Source of the DNA: Clostridioides difficile
GTDB lineage: Bacteria; Bacillota; Clostridia; Peptostreptococcales; Peptostreptococcaceae
NCBI GenBank assembly: GCA_012955965.1
Contig: JABBZI010000027.1
Location: forward strand, 1-53,960
Direction of reading: 5' to 3'
Length of the DNA stretch: 53,960 bases
Part shown: positions 18,790-29,200 of the stretch, piece by piece
Position numbering within the stretch: the first letter of the stretch is position 1
How the letters are laid out: every line of letters begins with the position of its first letter
Made by a program: the position numbers and the translations under genes
Notes under the pieces: generated by a model
What the model was told of the DNA's origin: nothing
What the model saw: the letters and a program-made list of their open reading frames with translations, nothing else
The model's database searches: none

Positions 18790-21700
18790 ATGGGTAATGA
18801 GTCTAATAAAAGTTCAAATCAATCATATTATGGAGCTATTGCTCAGGAAATAACAGATAGAGATAGTCAAGAAATAGTTAATATGCTATATAAAGAAGCA
18901 ACACTTAGAAACTTAAGTAATAAATATAAACCTTTAAGTTATTATGAATATATTCAGTATGAACATAGACTCAAATATAAAGACAATGTTGATAATATTT
19001 TTAGAATAGGAGATTGCTGTTTTGAAATACCTCCAGAATATATAAGTGTAACTTCTACGAATGATGGTGAAAGTTTTAATGAAAATAGGTTTGCAAATAT
19101 AGGACAATCTAAAAAACAGAATATAAGAAGAGAAATATTTGTAAACTTAATGACAAATGGTATAAATCAAGTTAATGGATATAAGGTGGAATCACCATTT
19201 GATTTCAAATATTATGTAGATGGATTAAGAAATTTAATTTGTCAATTTAAATATACTCCATTTGTTCCAATTGAATGTAAAGTTGTGAATAATGCAAATG
19301 GTATAAATAATGTGGTCTTAAAAAGTATGTCAGTTGAAACTGTAGAAGGTTTTTCTGAGAGTCTAAGAATTAAAATAATTATGGAAGAGCTTAATGTAAA
19401 TCCTTATTTTAATAAAGATTATGTCTCATTAGATAACCATATAGATTGGGATTTGTATAGATTTTATACTCAAAAAAATCTTGAAAATTCTAATTTATCG
19501 AGGATTAATAAGATAAAGTCAGTAAACTTTACTGGTAAATTTACATTTAAAAAATTACACTCAAAAAATATAGATTCCAATAAAATAAAGAGCAAAACCA
19601 CAACAACAAATAAAATTTATTTTGATGAAATATTAAGTGATAAAGAAAATGTGTATCTTACATATATCAATTTTAATTTAAATAATATATTTTCTAACAT
19701 AAAACTAAATAATGGTGAAATACCAACAAAACAATACATGGGATTTGATAAAATTGACTTTGTGTTTGTATTTAAAACTAGTGATGAGAGTATAATAAAA
19801 AAATTCAACAAATTAAATAATAAAAATAGAAATTTTGAAAATGAAAATATAGATATTATAAAAGTGGAAAATGAACTTGTTAATTTGACTGGCACAGAAT
19901 ACATAATGATAAAAGATGTTCAAGTAGATACTGTTTTAGGATTTTCTGGACTATACAATATAACTATTAAATGTAGAAGTTATGATATAGATAAAATCCA
20001 AAAGACTAAACCAATAGGATTTAGACCATTCGATGAAGTTAAGGAAACAAATGGATATGAATATAATGAAATTCCTGAGGGTAGATTAGGTACAAAAGAG
20101 GATTTTATAGATTGTACATCTAGAGGCATAGATAGGAAAACTATGCAAGATATTTGTGTTAACAAGAAAATTATGCATTTAGAAATGTATCCAACTCTAA
20201 ATTTACCAAAATATTACGAAATAGACAATGCTATACAAAATATAAGAGATTTTAGATTTAAAAATGGAGTTAAACAAACATCTCTTATAAAATATCCTAG
20301 AACAGATATTGTTATGAATAAAATAGAAGAAAATGAAAAATATAATGGTTTTGTAGAACCAGATTTTTATATTATATATCCTGATAAATTTGAATTTAAT
20401 AAAGTTAATGTACAACTAGAAAATATTAAATCAGATACAGTTATAGAACCAGAATATAAATATGGATATGAACCTCAAGATATAAATAAATTGGAGAACG
20501 AATTTAGAAAAGAGCTACATTATGATGAGAATTTAATATTTAAGAATGAAAATTTTAATAAAATACATGGTAATGAGATTGGAAAATTTAATATTGAACA
20601 AGTAAAACCAAAGCAATCCTTTAAAAAACTTCCTGAGAATAATCCAAGTACAGTTGTAGAAAATATGTTAGTGGATGAATTTTTATATTCACAAAAAGGT
20701 ACATTTACTAGAGCATTTCCAAACTTTATATTTATGTTATGTGATGAAGATGTAGACTTTTTAGAGGGGAAAAAAAGTTGGACAAACTACTATATATACA
20801 AATCTGTTGTAGATATAAAAATATCTCAAAATGTTGATTCTCCCATATCAAGTGCAAAAGTAATCATTTCTAATGATTTTAATAATAAGAAAAATTTAGA
20901 TGATAATAATTATATAAAAAATGATGTTTTAAATATATTTAATAAAAATCAACCTATATCATCAAAATGTTCAGAGGAATATAAAATAGATTCAAAATCT
21001 GAAATTGAGTTAGATATAGTAGAAAAGAGAAATAAATTAGACAGTCAAGAAGTTTTAAAAGAAGGAACCAGAGTACATATTCGTATGGGGTATGGTTCAA
21101 ATCCTTCAAAATATCCAGTTGTATTTAATGGAACTATAGTTGAAATAAATATCTCAAAAGATAATATATCAATAGAAGCAAAATCAGATGGTATAGAGCT
21201 TACAGATAAATATCTAGATGAAAAAATGAATTTTTCAGATGACAATATAGATTTAAAAAAAGATGCAAGTAATATAATATTAGATTTAATAAGTAAGAGA
21301 AATTTAAAAACAGAATACCAAAACGTTGAATGTAATGAAAAAAATCTTAAGAGTAAATATGGTGTAGAGCATTTTGGTATGTACGATTCTAACTCTATAG
21401 GAACTTACAGAACAATTCAAAATGACATATCTAAAAATATATATTTAAGTACTTATAAAGGAATGTACTTCAATGATATTCACAATATTGATTATATGGG
21501 AGAATCGATTTATGAGTTTTTACCAATAGGTAAAAAGATATGGGATATATGTAAAATGAGTGAAAAATCTATGCCTGAATTTGTAGTATATCCAAGACCG
21601 TTTTTATTTGAACATAGATTGTTTTTTGGTTTACCTATTTGGATGTATAAATTTAATATAAACAATATAAAAAATGATATATATGAGTACTCTAAGGCTT

Positions 21701-22431
21701 TTTCACAAATGCATATAGTAGATTTTTATGACTCAATTATAGATAATAATATAATTATAGATAATAATAATTTAATAACAAATGTAAGAGGAATCTATAA
21801 TGTATTAGGTAATTTAGAATCTACACCTTTTATAATAAGTGATAGCAATATAAAATGGTCAAACCAAAAGCTTAAAGTATTAGACAATTCAAGAATACAA
21901 AATTTTAATGTATTTTCTAACTTAGAGGATAAAACTTTAAAATACAGAGAATTATATGCAAATAATAGACATATGGCCATAAGAAATTGTATATCAGAAA
22001 TTCAAAACTCATGGAAAGAAGCTTACGATGGCGAGTTGATTATTACAGGAAAACCGCAAATAAATGTATATGATTTAATAGCAATTAATGATTTGTTTGG
22101 AGGAATGGTAGGTGTATGTTTAGCAAAGAAAGTAACACATTCACTAAGTATGAAAACTGGATTTACAACATCAATTACTCCAGGTTTGTTAACTACAAAT
22201 TCATTAAAATATAGCGGTATGAGTAATGTACTAAAATCATGTAATAAAGTATTATTTTATGTATCAAATATATTAAATAATGAAAGATTAGCAAATCTAA
22301 ACGATACAACTGATAAATTTAAACGGACAAGATTATATAATTATGAAAATCTAAATAATATGTTTACTACACAATATGAAATGTTTAATTATAAAAACAC
22401 TATAATTACATATCCATTATATAAAGTCTAA
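18790..22431 (+). CDS. Baseplate hub protein (gp27-like domain)
   Basis: A 1213-residue protein behind GAGGGTG. Two related beta modules form the N-terminal third: one around FRIGDCCFEIPPEYISV to VETVEGFSESLRIKIIMEEL, another ending VQVDTVLGFSGLYNITIKC. A charged linker region follows. From about residue 757, GTRVHIRMGYGSNPSKY and PVVFNGTIVEI match the hub domain (T4 gp27 / late-control D type), and VYPRPFLFEHRLFFGLPIW resembles hubs of SPO1/Twort-type phages. It should form the trimeric or hexameric hub connecting the tube to the spike, encoded next. Typical hubs are much shorter, so the duplicated front part is an elaboration. Confidence 0.75.
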   Translation: MGNESNKSSNQSYYGAIAQEITDRDSQEIVNMLYKEATLRNLSNKYKPLSYYEYIQYEHRLKYKDNVDNIFRIGDCCFEIPPEYISVTSTNDGESFNENRFANIGQSKKQNIRREIFVNLMTNGINQVNGYKVESPFDFKYYVDGLRNLICQFKYTPFVPIECKVVNNANGINNVVLKSMSVETVEGFSESLRIKIIMEELNVNPYFNKDYVSLDNHIDWDLYRFYTQKNLENSNLSRINKIKSVNFTGKFTFKKLHSKNIDSNKIKSKTTTTNKIYFDEILSDKENVYLTYINFNLNNIFSNIKLNNGEIPTKQYMGFDKIDFVFVFKTSDESIIKKFNKLNNKNRNFENENIDIIKVENELVNLTGTEYIMIKDVQVDTVLGFSGLYNITIKCRSYDIDKIQKTKPIGFRPFDEVKETNGYEYNEIPEGRLGTKEDFIDCTSRGIDRKTMQDICVNKKIMHLEMYPTLNLPKYYEIDNAIQNIRDFRFKNGVKQTSLIKYPRTDIVMNKIEENEKYNGFVEPDFYIIYPDKFEFNKVNVQLENIKSDTVIEPEYKYGYEPQDINKLENEFRKELHYDENLIFKNENFNKIHGNEIGKFNIEQVKPKQSFKKLPENNPSTVVENMLVDEFLYSQKGTFTRAFPNFIFMLCDEDVDFLEGKKSWTNYYIYKSVVDIKISQNVDSPISSAKVIISNDFNNKKNLDDNNYIKNDVLNIFNKNQPISSKCSEEYKIDSKSEIELDIVEKRNKLDSQEVLKEGTRVHIRMGYGSNPSKYPVVFNGTIVEINISKDNISIEAKSDGIELTDKYLDEKMNFSDDNIDLKKDASNIILDLISKRNLKTEYQNVECNEKNLKSKYGVEHFGMYDSNSIGTYRTIQNDISKNIYLSTYKGMYFNDIHNIDYMGESIYEFLPIGKKIWDICKMSEKSMPEFVVYPRPFLFEHRLFFGLPIWMYKFNINNIKNDIYEYSKAFSQMHIVDFYDSIIDNNIIIDNNNLITNVRGIYNVLGNLESTPFIISDSNIKWSNQKLKVLDNSRIQNFNVFSNLEDKTLKYRELYANNRHMAIRNCISEIQNSWKEAYDGELIITGKPQINVYDLIAINDLFGGMVGVCLAKKVTHSLSMKTGFTTSITPGLLTTNSLKYSGMSNVLKSCNKVLFYVSNILNNERLANLNDTTDKFKRTRLYNYENLNNMFTTQYEMFNYKNTIITYPLYKV

Positions 22432-22469
22432 TTCATATATGAAGTTTAATCTAAAGTAGGGGGGATTAT

Positions 22470-23246
22470 GTGAAGCTCAAAGATAAATTAATAGATAACA
22501 TCATAGATCCATATTCAAATACAATATTTACAACTTCTATAGGAAAAGTCATAGATTTTAATATGCATAAAAATACAGCAGATATATATGTAGAGAATGT
22601 AAAAGGTAATAGTGCAGTTTTTTCAAACGTACCTTTTCAAAATATAGGAGAAGGAGTTCATCTATTACCATTAGAAAAAGATGATAAAGTCTATATACAA
22701 TTTAATAATGGTTCTGTATTTCAGCCTAAGATAACAGGAATAGCAAATGAATCTCACCAATATCTATCAAGAAAAAGAAAAACTCACATTAGAGATGGAT
22801 GTCTGTTATCAAATATAAAGAGAGACTCAAGAGAAATAACTAAGAAAATGAGTGAGACTTGGTTAGATTATGATAATAAAGATAAATCAAAATATAAAGA
22901 CTTTATGGATAAAAATCCTATTGATAGTGTTTTAGAAAAAATAGAAGGAAAAGGAAGTTTTGCAGGTAATGAAGTTGGTATATATCATCCTAAGAAATCT
23001 TCAATTGTAAAATTAAGAGATGATAGCAGTATAGACATATTTACAGCAACTAATGTTGGATTAAGGATAAATGCTGAAAATAAAACTATAGAAGTTTTTG
23101 GAGATTTTTCTACTAAATCAGAAAACTGGTCAATAATCTCAAATAATATAAATATATGTGCTGAAGATAAAATTATTTTATCTGGAAGTGAGATAGTTAT
23201 TGATACAAAAAAGATAGAAATAAATGGAGTAGATAAAAATGTTTGA
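22470..23246 (+). CDS. Baseplate spike / central puncturing protein
   Basis: A 258-residue protein with a GTG start after GGGGGG; the nearby ATG is out of frame. The N-terminal part (GKVIDFNMHKNTADIYVENV, then EKDDKVYIQFNNGSVFQPKI) is the OB-fold typical of gpV/gp5-type spikes. The C-terminal part is a repetitive beta sequence (IVKLRDDSSIDIFTATN, ..IKTIEVFGDFS-like, NICAEDKIILSGSEIVI), as in triple-helical spike tips. No lysozyme motif is visible. It would trimerise and pierce the target envelope. It follows the hub gene and overlaps the gp25-like gene by 8 bases. Confidence 0.75.
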   Translation: MKLKDKLIDNIIDPYSNTIFTTSIGKVIDFNMHKNTADIYVENVKGNSAVFSNVPFQNIGEGVHLLPLEKDDKVYIQFNNGSVFQPKITGIANESHQYLSRKRKTHIRDGCLLSNIKRDSREITKKMSETWLDYDNKDKSKYKDFMDKNPIDSVLEKIEGKGSFAGNEVGIYHPKKSSIVKLRDDSSIDIFTATNVGLRINAENKTIEVFGDFSTKSENWSIISNNINICAEDKIILSGSEIVIDTKKIEINGVDKNV

Positions 23247-23652
23247 TTTTTGCATAACAGATAGTGGAGAACTTATATATGATAATAATTCCAATAATTT
23301 GCTATATTTAAATTCAGATGATTTACTTAGACAAAAATGTATTTGTAGAATAAAATCTGTAACAAAAGATTGGTTTAATGTGGACTATATAGGTTCAGAT
23401 ATAGAAAAATTTTTAGGAAAACTAAATAATAAAGATACGCTAGATTCAATTATAGCATCTATTGAAAATGCATTATTTTATGACAGGTTGGTTGGAGAAA
23501 ATAATTTGTTTTTTATACCTAAAATACACAGAAATAAGATAGAATTATTAATTTTCATAAAAGAAAGAAGAAATAACAATCCGATTGTTATTAACATGGA
23601 AATTGACATAGTTAGTGGGGTGAAAATCAAGTATGATATTAATACACAATAA
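23239..23652 (+). CDS. gp25-like baseplate wedge protein
   Basis: A 137-residue protein whose ATG lies inside the last codons of the spike gene (8-base overlap). The order of parts is that of gp25/GPW-type baseplate proteins: an N-terminal extended segment, a LLRQKCICRIKSVTKDWF stretch, a central helix (DSIIASIENALFYDRLV) and a final beta hairpin (KIELLIFIKE). The family links the hub to the sheath at the inner wedge. Position between spike and baseplate-J genes is canonical. The similarity is weak in single residues, so the call rests on length, pattern and position. Confidence 0.6.
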   Translation: MFDFCITDSGELIYDNNSNNLLYLNSDDLLRQKCICRIKSVTKDWFNVDYIGSDIEKFLGKLNNKDTLDSIIASIENALFYDRLVGENNLFFIPKIHRNKIELLIFIKERRNNNPIVINMEIDIVSGVKIKYDINTQ

Positions 23653-24448
23653 AAATTTTGAATCTCTGGTTAAAGAAACAGAAGTTGAGTTAAATAAAAT
23701 TGGGTTTGACACAAGCCCTGGTTCTATAGCTAAACTTTTTTCTGACATAATAAATAAAAATATATCAGAATTTTATGATGTACTTACAATGAGCCATCTT
23801 CAAGCTTTTGTAACTACAGCTACAGGCAAATTTTTAAACGCTATAGGTTTATTAGTGGGATGCAAAAGATTATTTGAAGAATCAGATGAAGATTACCGAA
23901 AAAGAATTACTCATCAAACATTAACTTTGGCTAAGGCAAATGAAACTTCAATAAGATTAGCCGTTTTAAGTATAGAAGGTGTAAAAGATGTAATATTAAA
24001 AAGATACTCTCATGGTCCAGGCAGTATGACTATTGTGCCAATAGCTGAAAATATAGGTGATGAAGAATTGCTTTCAAGTGTAAAAAAAGCATTATTAGAT
24101 ATAACATCATTTGGAGAAAAGGTTGTAGTAAAGTTACCTAATTTTAAATATCTAAAGTTAAATATAGATTTAGTTTTTTCTTCATATGTGGATGAAATAG
24201 AGAAACAGTCTATAAGAGTGTCTGTAAGAGAAAAAATTATAAGCTATATAAATTCAATAAATATAGGAGAATCACTATTTATAAATGAACTGACTCAAAG
24301 AATAATGCAAGTTAGTGATTCTATACTAACTTATTCTTGTAACAGTATTAAGATAAACAATAAAAATTGTTTGTTAATTAATCATGATTGCAGATGGGAT
24401 GAGAAATTTATTGTTTCTCCAGATGAGGATTCTGTAGTAATTATATAG
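23633..24448 (+). CDS. Baseplate J-like wedge protein
   Basis: A 271-residue protein overlapping the previous gene by 20 bases. The motif GKFLNAIGLLVGCKRLFEES followed by DEDYRKRI is a hallmark of baseplate-J proteins (T4 gp6, phage P2 J). A central segment (SIEGVKDVILKRYSHGPGSM) and the alpha/beta part with LFINELTQRIMQV match the family. The protein forms the outer ring of wedges that holds the hub and triggers sheath contraction. A second protein with the same core motif is encoded at 25132, so the ring may be a heteromer. Confidence 0.8.
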   Translation: MILIHNKNFESLVKETEVELNKIGFDTSPGSIAKLFSDIINKNISEFYDVLTMSHLQAFVTTATGKFLNAIGLLVGCKRLFEESDEDYRKRITHQTLTLAKANETSIRLAVLSIEGVKDVILKRYSHGPGSMTIVPIAENIGDEELLSSVKKALLDITSFGEKVVVKLPNFKYLKLNIDLVFSSYVDEIEKQSIRVSVREKIISYINSINIGESLFINELTQRIMQVSDSILTYSCNSIKINNKNCLLINHDCRWDEKFIVSPDEDSVVII

Positions 24449-24456
24449 GGGACATA

Positions 24457-25131
24457 ATGACTGAAAACGTATATTTGGAATTAATAAAGAGTTTTGTAGC
24501 AATTATAACTGCAATTATCACTGTAGTTGGAGCTTACTTAGGTAGAAAAAAATATAAGATAAAGAATAAAGAACAGTATAGAGCCAAAAATAATCAGTTA
24601 ATGTTGTATTCGCATCCAATATTTAAAAAAATAGAGCTAAATAAAAATATTATAAAAATACATTTTACACTTGAAAATAAGGGAAAAGAGGCTGTTTTTA
24701 GAGAAATATTAATTAATCATATGAATATATTTAAAATTCATGCTTTAAAACTATGTAAAAAAGTGGATTCTGGAAAGATTGTGGATACAGATGAATTATA
24801 TACAGAGAGTGTTTATACATTAAATAATATTATTGCTGATTTGAAAAGTTTTTATAAAGATAGCAATTGCTATTCACAAGAAGAAGTAAATGTACTTGAT
24901 ATAGTAATGGATAAGTATAATCATTGGAATTCAGATAGGCAACAGGAAATAGTTGCTAGGATTCAAGAAATTTGTGTATCTGCTTTTTATACAGATATAT
25001 ACAATAAGTCTATAACAGTATTTGACACACTTCTATTTGTAATGAATGATATTATGTTTGATGCAAATAAAACATTAAATAATTTAAATGGAGATTTAGT
25101 AGGGCTTAAGTTTAGAGGAGTGATTATCTAA
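24457..25131 (+). CDS. Membrane-anchored protein of unknown function inside the baseplate operon
   Basis: A 224-residue protein behind GGGGAC. Residues about 9-29 are a hydrophobic segment (LIKSFVAIITAIITVVGAYLG) followed by basic residues, so it is probably inserted in the cytoplasmic membrane with the bulk inside. The rest is helical without a known motif. A holin is conceivable, but a holin normally is shorter and has a small soluble part. It might instead tether the particle or respond to assembly. Only eight bases separate it from the baseplate-J gene, and the next gene begins right at its end. Confidence 0.45.
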   Translation: MTENVYLELIKSFVAIITAIITVVGAYLGRKKYKIKNKEQYRAKNNQLMLYSHPIFKKIELNKNIIKIHFTLENKGKEAVFREILINHMNIFKIHALKLCKKVDSGKIVDTDELYTESVYTLNNIIADLKSFYKDSNCYSQEEVNVLDIVMDKYNHWNSDRQQEIVARIQEICVSAFYTDIYNKSITVFDTLLFVMNDIMFDANKTLNNLNGDLVGLKFRGVII

Positions 25132-26250
25132 ATGAAAGAAAGTGATTTTGCAAGATATACAGAAAAAATAAGATCAATGCTTCCCTTTTGGTTTGAAATG
25201 AAGAAAAACCCTAACAAATCTATTGGGATTGAGTTTTTAAATATCTTTGGCATGGAGTTAGATGAAATAGAAGAAATATTGCTTTATGCTTCAAAGCAAA
25301 TCTATATTGAGTCAGCAGATGAGGATTTTGTCGATTTGGTATATAAAGTTTTATTACCAAGTAACTTTAATGTAAATAATATTTCTATGGTGTATACAAA
25401 TCAACTTATACTTGAAAGAAGTTGGGATTTGTATACTTTTTTTGGAATAAAGAAAAATGAAAAAAATTTAGAAAACAACATAAGTCAGCCAGATTATTAT
25501 TTTATTGATAAAAAGAAAAAAGTAATTTATGTTAGAGAATCATATGATAAAGAAGAAGATTTGCCTTTTGGGAAAATAAAAGTAAAGTGCAATAATAAAG
25601 AATTTTTATTTGAGTTAAATTTACATCATGTATGGAATTTTTTTGATGAGTTTGGTTTTTTAGTAGGATGTTCTAGGCTTAAAGGAGAACAGAACCATGA
25701 ATATAAGCTTAGAATTCTTGATGTTTTTAAAAATCCAGCTAATTCCACAAAACGAGGTCTTGCCAATGGAATTTCAAGAGAGCTTGGAATTAGAGAAGTA
25801 AAAGAATGGAAAGATATGAGTAAAGATTTTGTTATATCTGAAAAGATGGTTTTGGTAAATACTATATTAGTAGATAATAATTTAATAACTTTAGATGATG
25901 TTTACATCACTTCTACAGGAGAAATTCTATTAAAAGGAAATCCTGATAAAAAAAATCAATCATCAGTTGTTTCTTTTATAAAGAGTCTTGAAATGTATGA
26001 ATTAGTAGATATAAATAATAAAAAATTAAGTATAGAATTATATAATTCAGATGCAACCCCAACCAAGTTATTAATTGATTATGTAACAAAGATAAAAGAA
26101 GATACTTCAATTTTTTGGAATGATTTTAAGTATGATGAAGATATATGGGTAAGAGAAGATGAAGATTATGATAATAGTTTTTCGTTTTTATCAACATTTC
26201 TTGACTCAAGTATAAAAGGTTTTTCAAAATATGGATATTATAAAAAGTAG
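25132..26250 (+). CDS. Second baseplate wedge protein with a J-like core
   Basis: A 372-residue protein behind GAGGAG, directly after the membrane protein. The middle shows the baseplate-J signature in long form: FDEFGFLVGCSRLKGEQNH, YKLRILDVF, then NPANSTKRGLANGISRELGI. The N-terminal helical part (ARYTEKIRSMLPFWFEMK) precedes it, as in gp6/TmpC-type wedge proteins of SPO1-like phages. It probably pairs with the gene product at 23633 in the wedge ring. The C-terminus is rich in acidic and aromatic residues and has no match I recognise. Confidence 0.65.
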   Translation: MKESDFARYTEKIRSMLPFWFEMKKNPNKSIGIEFLNIFGMELDEIEEILLYASKQIYIESADEDFVDLVYKVLLPSNFNVNNISMVYTNQLILERSWDLYTFFGIKKNEKNLENNISQPDYYFIDKKKKVIYVRESYDKEEDLPFGKIKVKCNNKEFLFELNLHHVWNFFDEFGFLVGCSRLKGEQNHEYKLRILDVFKNPANSTKRGLANGISRELGIREVKEWKDMSKDFVISEKMVLVNTILVDNNLITLDDVYITSTGEILLKGNPDKKNQSSVVSFIKSLEMYELVDINNKKLSIELYNSDATPTKLLIDYVTKIKEDTSIFWNDFKYDEDIWVREDEDYDNSFSFLSTFLDSSIKGFSKYGYYKK

Positions 26251-26265
26251 ACTGGAGGTGAAAAG

Positions 26266-29200
26266 ATGGAAGAAGAAAAGAGTACAATTATGAAAGAAAA
26301 TGAAATACCAAATCATACTAAATTTGAATTGCCAGAAAGAGTGGAAATGGTTCCACATATAAATACTAATATAGCAAGTAGAATGAAAGCTTTTCAATCT
26401 GGAATAGGAGATTATAATGATTGTAAGTTATATAAATCAGAAGATACTACATATAAAAAGACATTTAAACTGTTAAATAAAATATATGGAATAAGAGCAA
26501 GTAACAAAGTGAAATACAACACTATAAAATTTTATTATAGATATAAGATGGAAGCAAAAACTAATTATATAACTTATGATTCTAAAGTAAGAGTGAAAGT
26601 AAGCGCAAGAGAAGTATCTTCAATTGGGGAAAAAATTGAAGGAGAACCATTTGGACCAACTTACACATCTGAACTAACTTTAGATTATATATTTGATGAA
26701 TATACTCAAGTAGCAGATATTTATTTATATAGTTTGATGCCAGAATTAAAAAATAAGGATTATTCAAAGCGATATAAATTTGATATAGAAGTTTATGATA
26801 TAAAAGGACCAGTAAGAATATATTCATATACGCATGGATATAGGGATTTTTTAGAAGATAATGAAACTGATAATAGGGTTGAATTTAGTGAATATGGTTA
26901 TTTTGACCATAAGGTGTGTATAAAAGCGATAGAAGTTACAAGACAAAAAGAGTATATAGAGATATTTCCACCATTAGAATATGATTCGCTTGTTGGAGTT
27001 ATAAATGGAGATTTTCAGGTATCAGAAAATGGTAAAAAAGATATGATGGATACAGCTCCACCCTTTGAAGCTTCTATTGATGTTTATGATAGAAAATATT
27101 ATTGTATCATAGAAAAATTTAGCCCAGAAGAAGCTTATGTTTTATATGAATTTGAAAATCAAGTAGACGAAGATAATTATACTCTAATCAATGGAGATAA
27201 AATAAAATTTTATTCAGATTCTATAATTGCAGATTCAACTGAATATAAGGAGTTTTTAGGCCAAGTTGATAGAGGGGAATTCATAATTGATGATAATAGA
27301 AAACACACTTATATATATGGTCTTACTGAATTTAATTTAAATTCAACTGAGTATAAGAGGTTTGAGCTTGTAGTGGAAGCTAGTATAAGTGATGTGGTGA
27401 TTTTAGATTATCCCAAAGTGCTTACTATAAGATATGGGCATATTGATGATATTATAATTGTGTCTTTAAGGACATTACAAAATGCTTTAGCACGTTGGTG
27501 TCCAAGTATACATAATGGATATTATTATTATAATCAAGATGAGTATTATTTATATAATAAATGCAATATGAATGGTCAAGAAAAAGTATTACAGGATGCT
27601 TTTAATAAATTTAGAGTATTAATAAAAGTTACATTGAATGTATCAGAGTCAGAAGGAAAATTTGAAAGATACGATATTAGAAAAACTAATAAAAAAGACT
27701 TATTACTTGACAGTTCAAAATTTTTCTACAAAGATAATATGCTGTGGCCAAAACCAACAAAATGTTATAACGATTATTATTATGACTTTCTTGATGAATA
27801 TATTTATGAAACAACACCATTTGTATTCAACAAAAAACCTACATCCATTCAAGAAATATCATGGATACAAAAATCTAGTCTATTCAGTACTGTAGATGTA
27901 TATTATGTAGGGCATAACGATATTTATGGAGAATGGATGCAACCAGTTAAATTGATTTATGGACAACCCATTCCTCAAAATTTAATACTATGCAAAGTAT
28001 TTAAATTAAGATTTGTACTCAAACCGTCTAAAATGCCTAAACTACAACATCGAGAATTAATTTATGAATGTGAGTCTGATTGGAGAAATTTTATTGACTC
28101 TTTCTTGAGTTTCAATTTTTATTATAGAGAAGAAGTATTGATGCCATTATCAAATAATTCTATTTCAGTATCTATAACTAATATAATTGATTTAGGAGAT
28201 ACAGTAGAAGAATCAGCAGATTTAAGATATATAATGCCAGCAATGAAGTTTGATGGAAAAGTAGAATTTTATATACAGGATGATAATGTGTTGATTAATC
28301 TAGAAGGAAAACTAAACTCAGATAAATGGATTCAAGTAGAAAATAATACAAAGATTGAAACTAAGAGATTTGTGAGATTTAAAATTGTTTTGAAAGAGGG
28401 AGCAAAATTATATAGTTTAAATCTAAAAGTTGGAAGATATGAGTATACAGGAATGAATTTAGAAACATTTGTACCTGCGATAGGAAATATACAAGTTAAA
28501 GCCACTTATAATCCTACAGAACACTCATCTAAATATGAAAATATAACATCATATAATCTACCATATGATACCCAACAATATACAATTATAAAAAATATTG
28601 AGGAATATGCAGAGGCAGTTGCAAAAGCAAATGATTTCAAAGTAGAAAATATTCAAAGTATAAAATTTACCAAAGTAGATGTATATTCTGAAGAATATAA
28701 TCTTTTATATGAGGGTGAAGGTAAAATAACTAAAAAACCATTAAAAGCACAATCATTATATGTATCTCAAAATGATTTTATAGCAGAATTAGACCAAGAT
28801 GGAATAATATTTAAGGTTCCATATACTAAAACTATAAGAATGTCTCCTATACCACAACAATATTCACCTATTATTATATATGAAATTGGAATAGAGGAAC
28901 CATATACTCAAGTATTTTTTATAAGTAAAACAGGAGAATATTCACTTGAAAATGAAGAAAAATTTGAATCTCTAGGATTTAAAACTTTATACTTACAAAA
29001 TATAGGTATAGATGAGACAACCATAGAGATTACAATAAATGATATATCAATGAATAACTATAATATTGAAAATAATGTTGTAGTTTTTGAAAAGGAAATT
29101 CCTAAAGGAAGTACAATAAATGTTAGATACAAAATTAAAAACTCTTTTATAGCTTTATATGACTATGAAAAAGATGAAGTTGAAATAAAATTGCATAAAT

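Noticed and set aside
16842-22431. A tape-measure protein hidden in the 355- or 1213-residue products
   Set aside because: The first is too short and its extension is low-complexity polar sequence; the second is beta-rich with hub motifs. Neither has the long helical, partly hydrophobic pattern of a tape measure.
24457-25131. Calling the membrane protein a holin
   Set aside because: It has a single span with a long soluble body, and no endolysin gene is nearby, so the name is not supported.
27638-27895. Plus-strand reading frame of 85 codons inside the large baseplate gene
   Set aside because: It lies in another frame of a long, well-supported gene, lacks a ribosome binding site and has no domain-like sequence.
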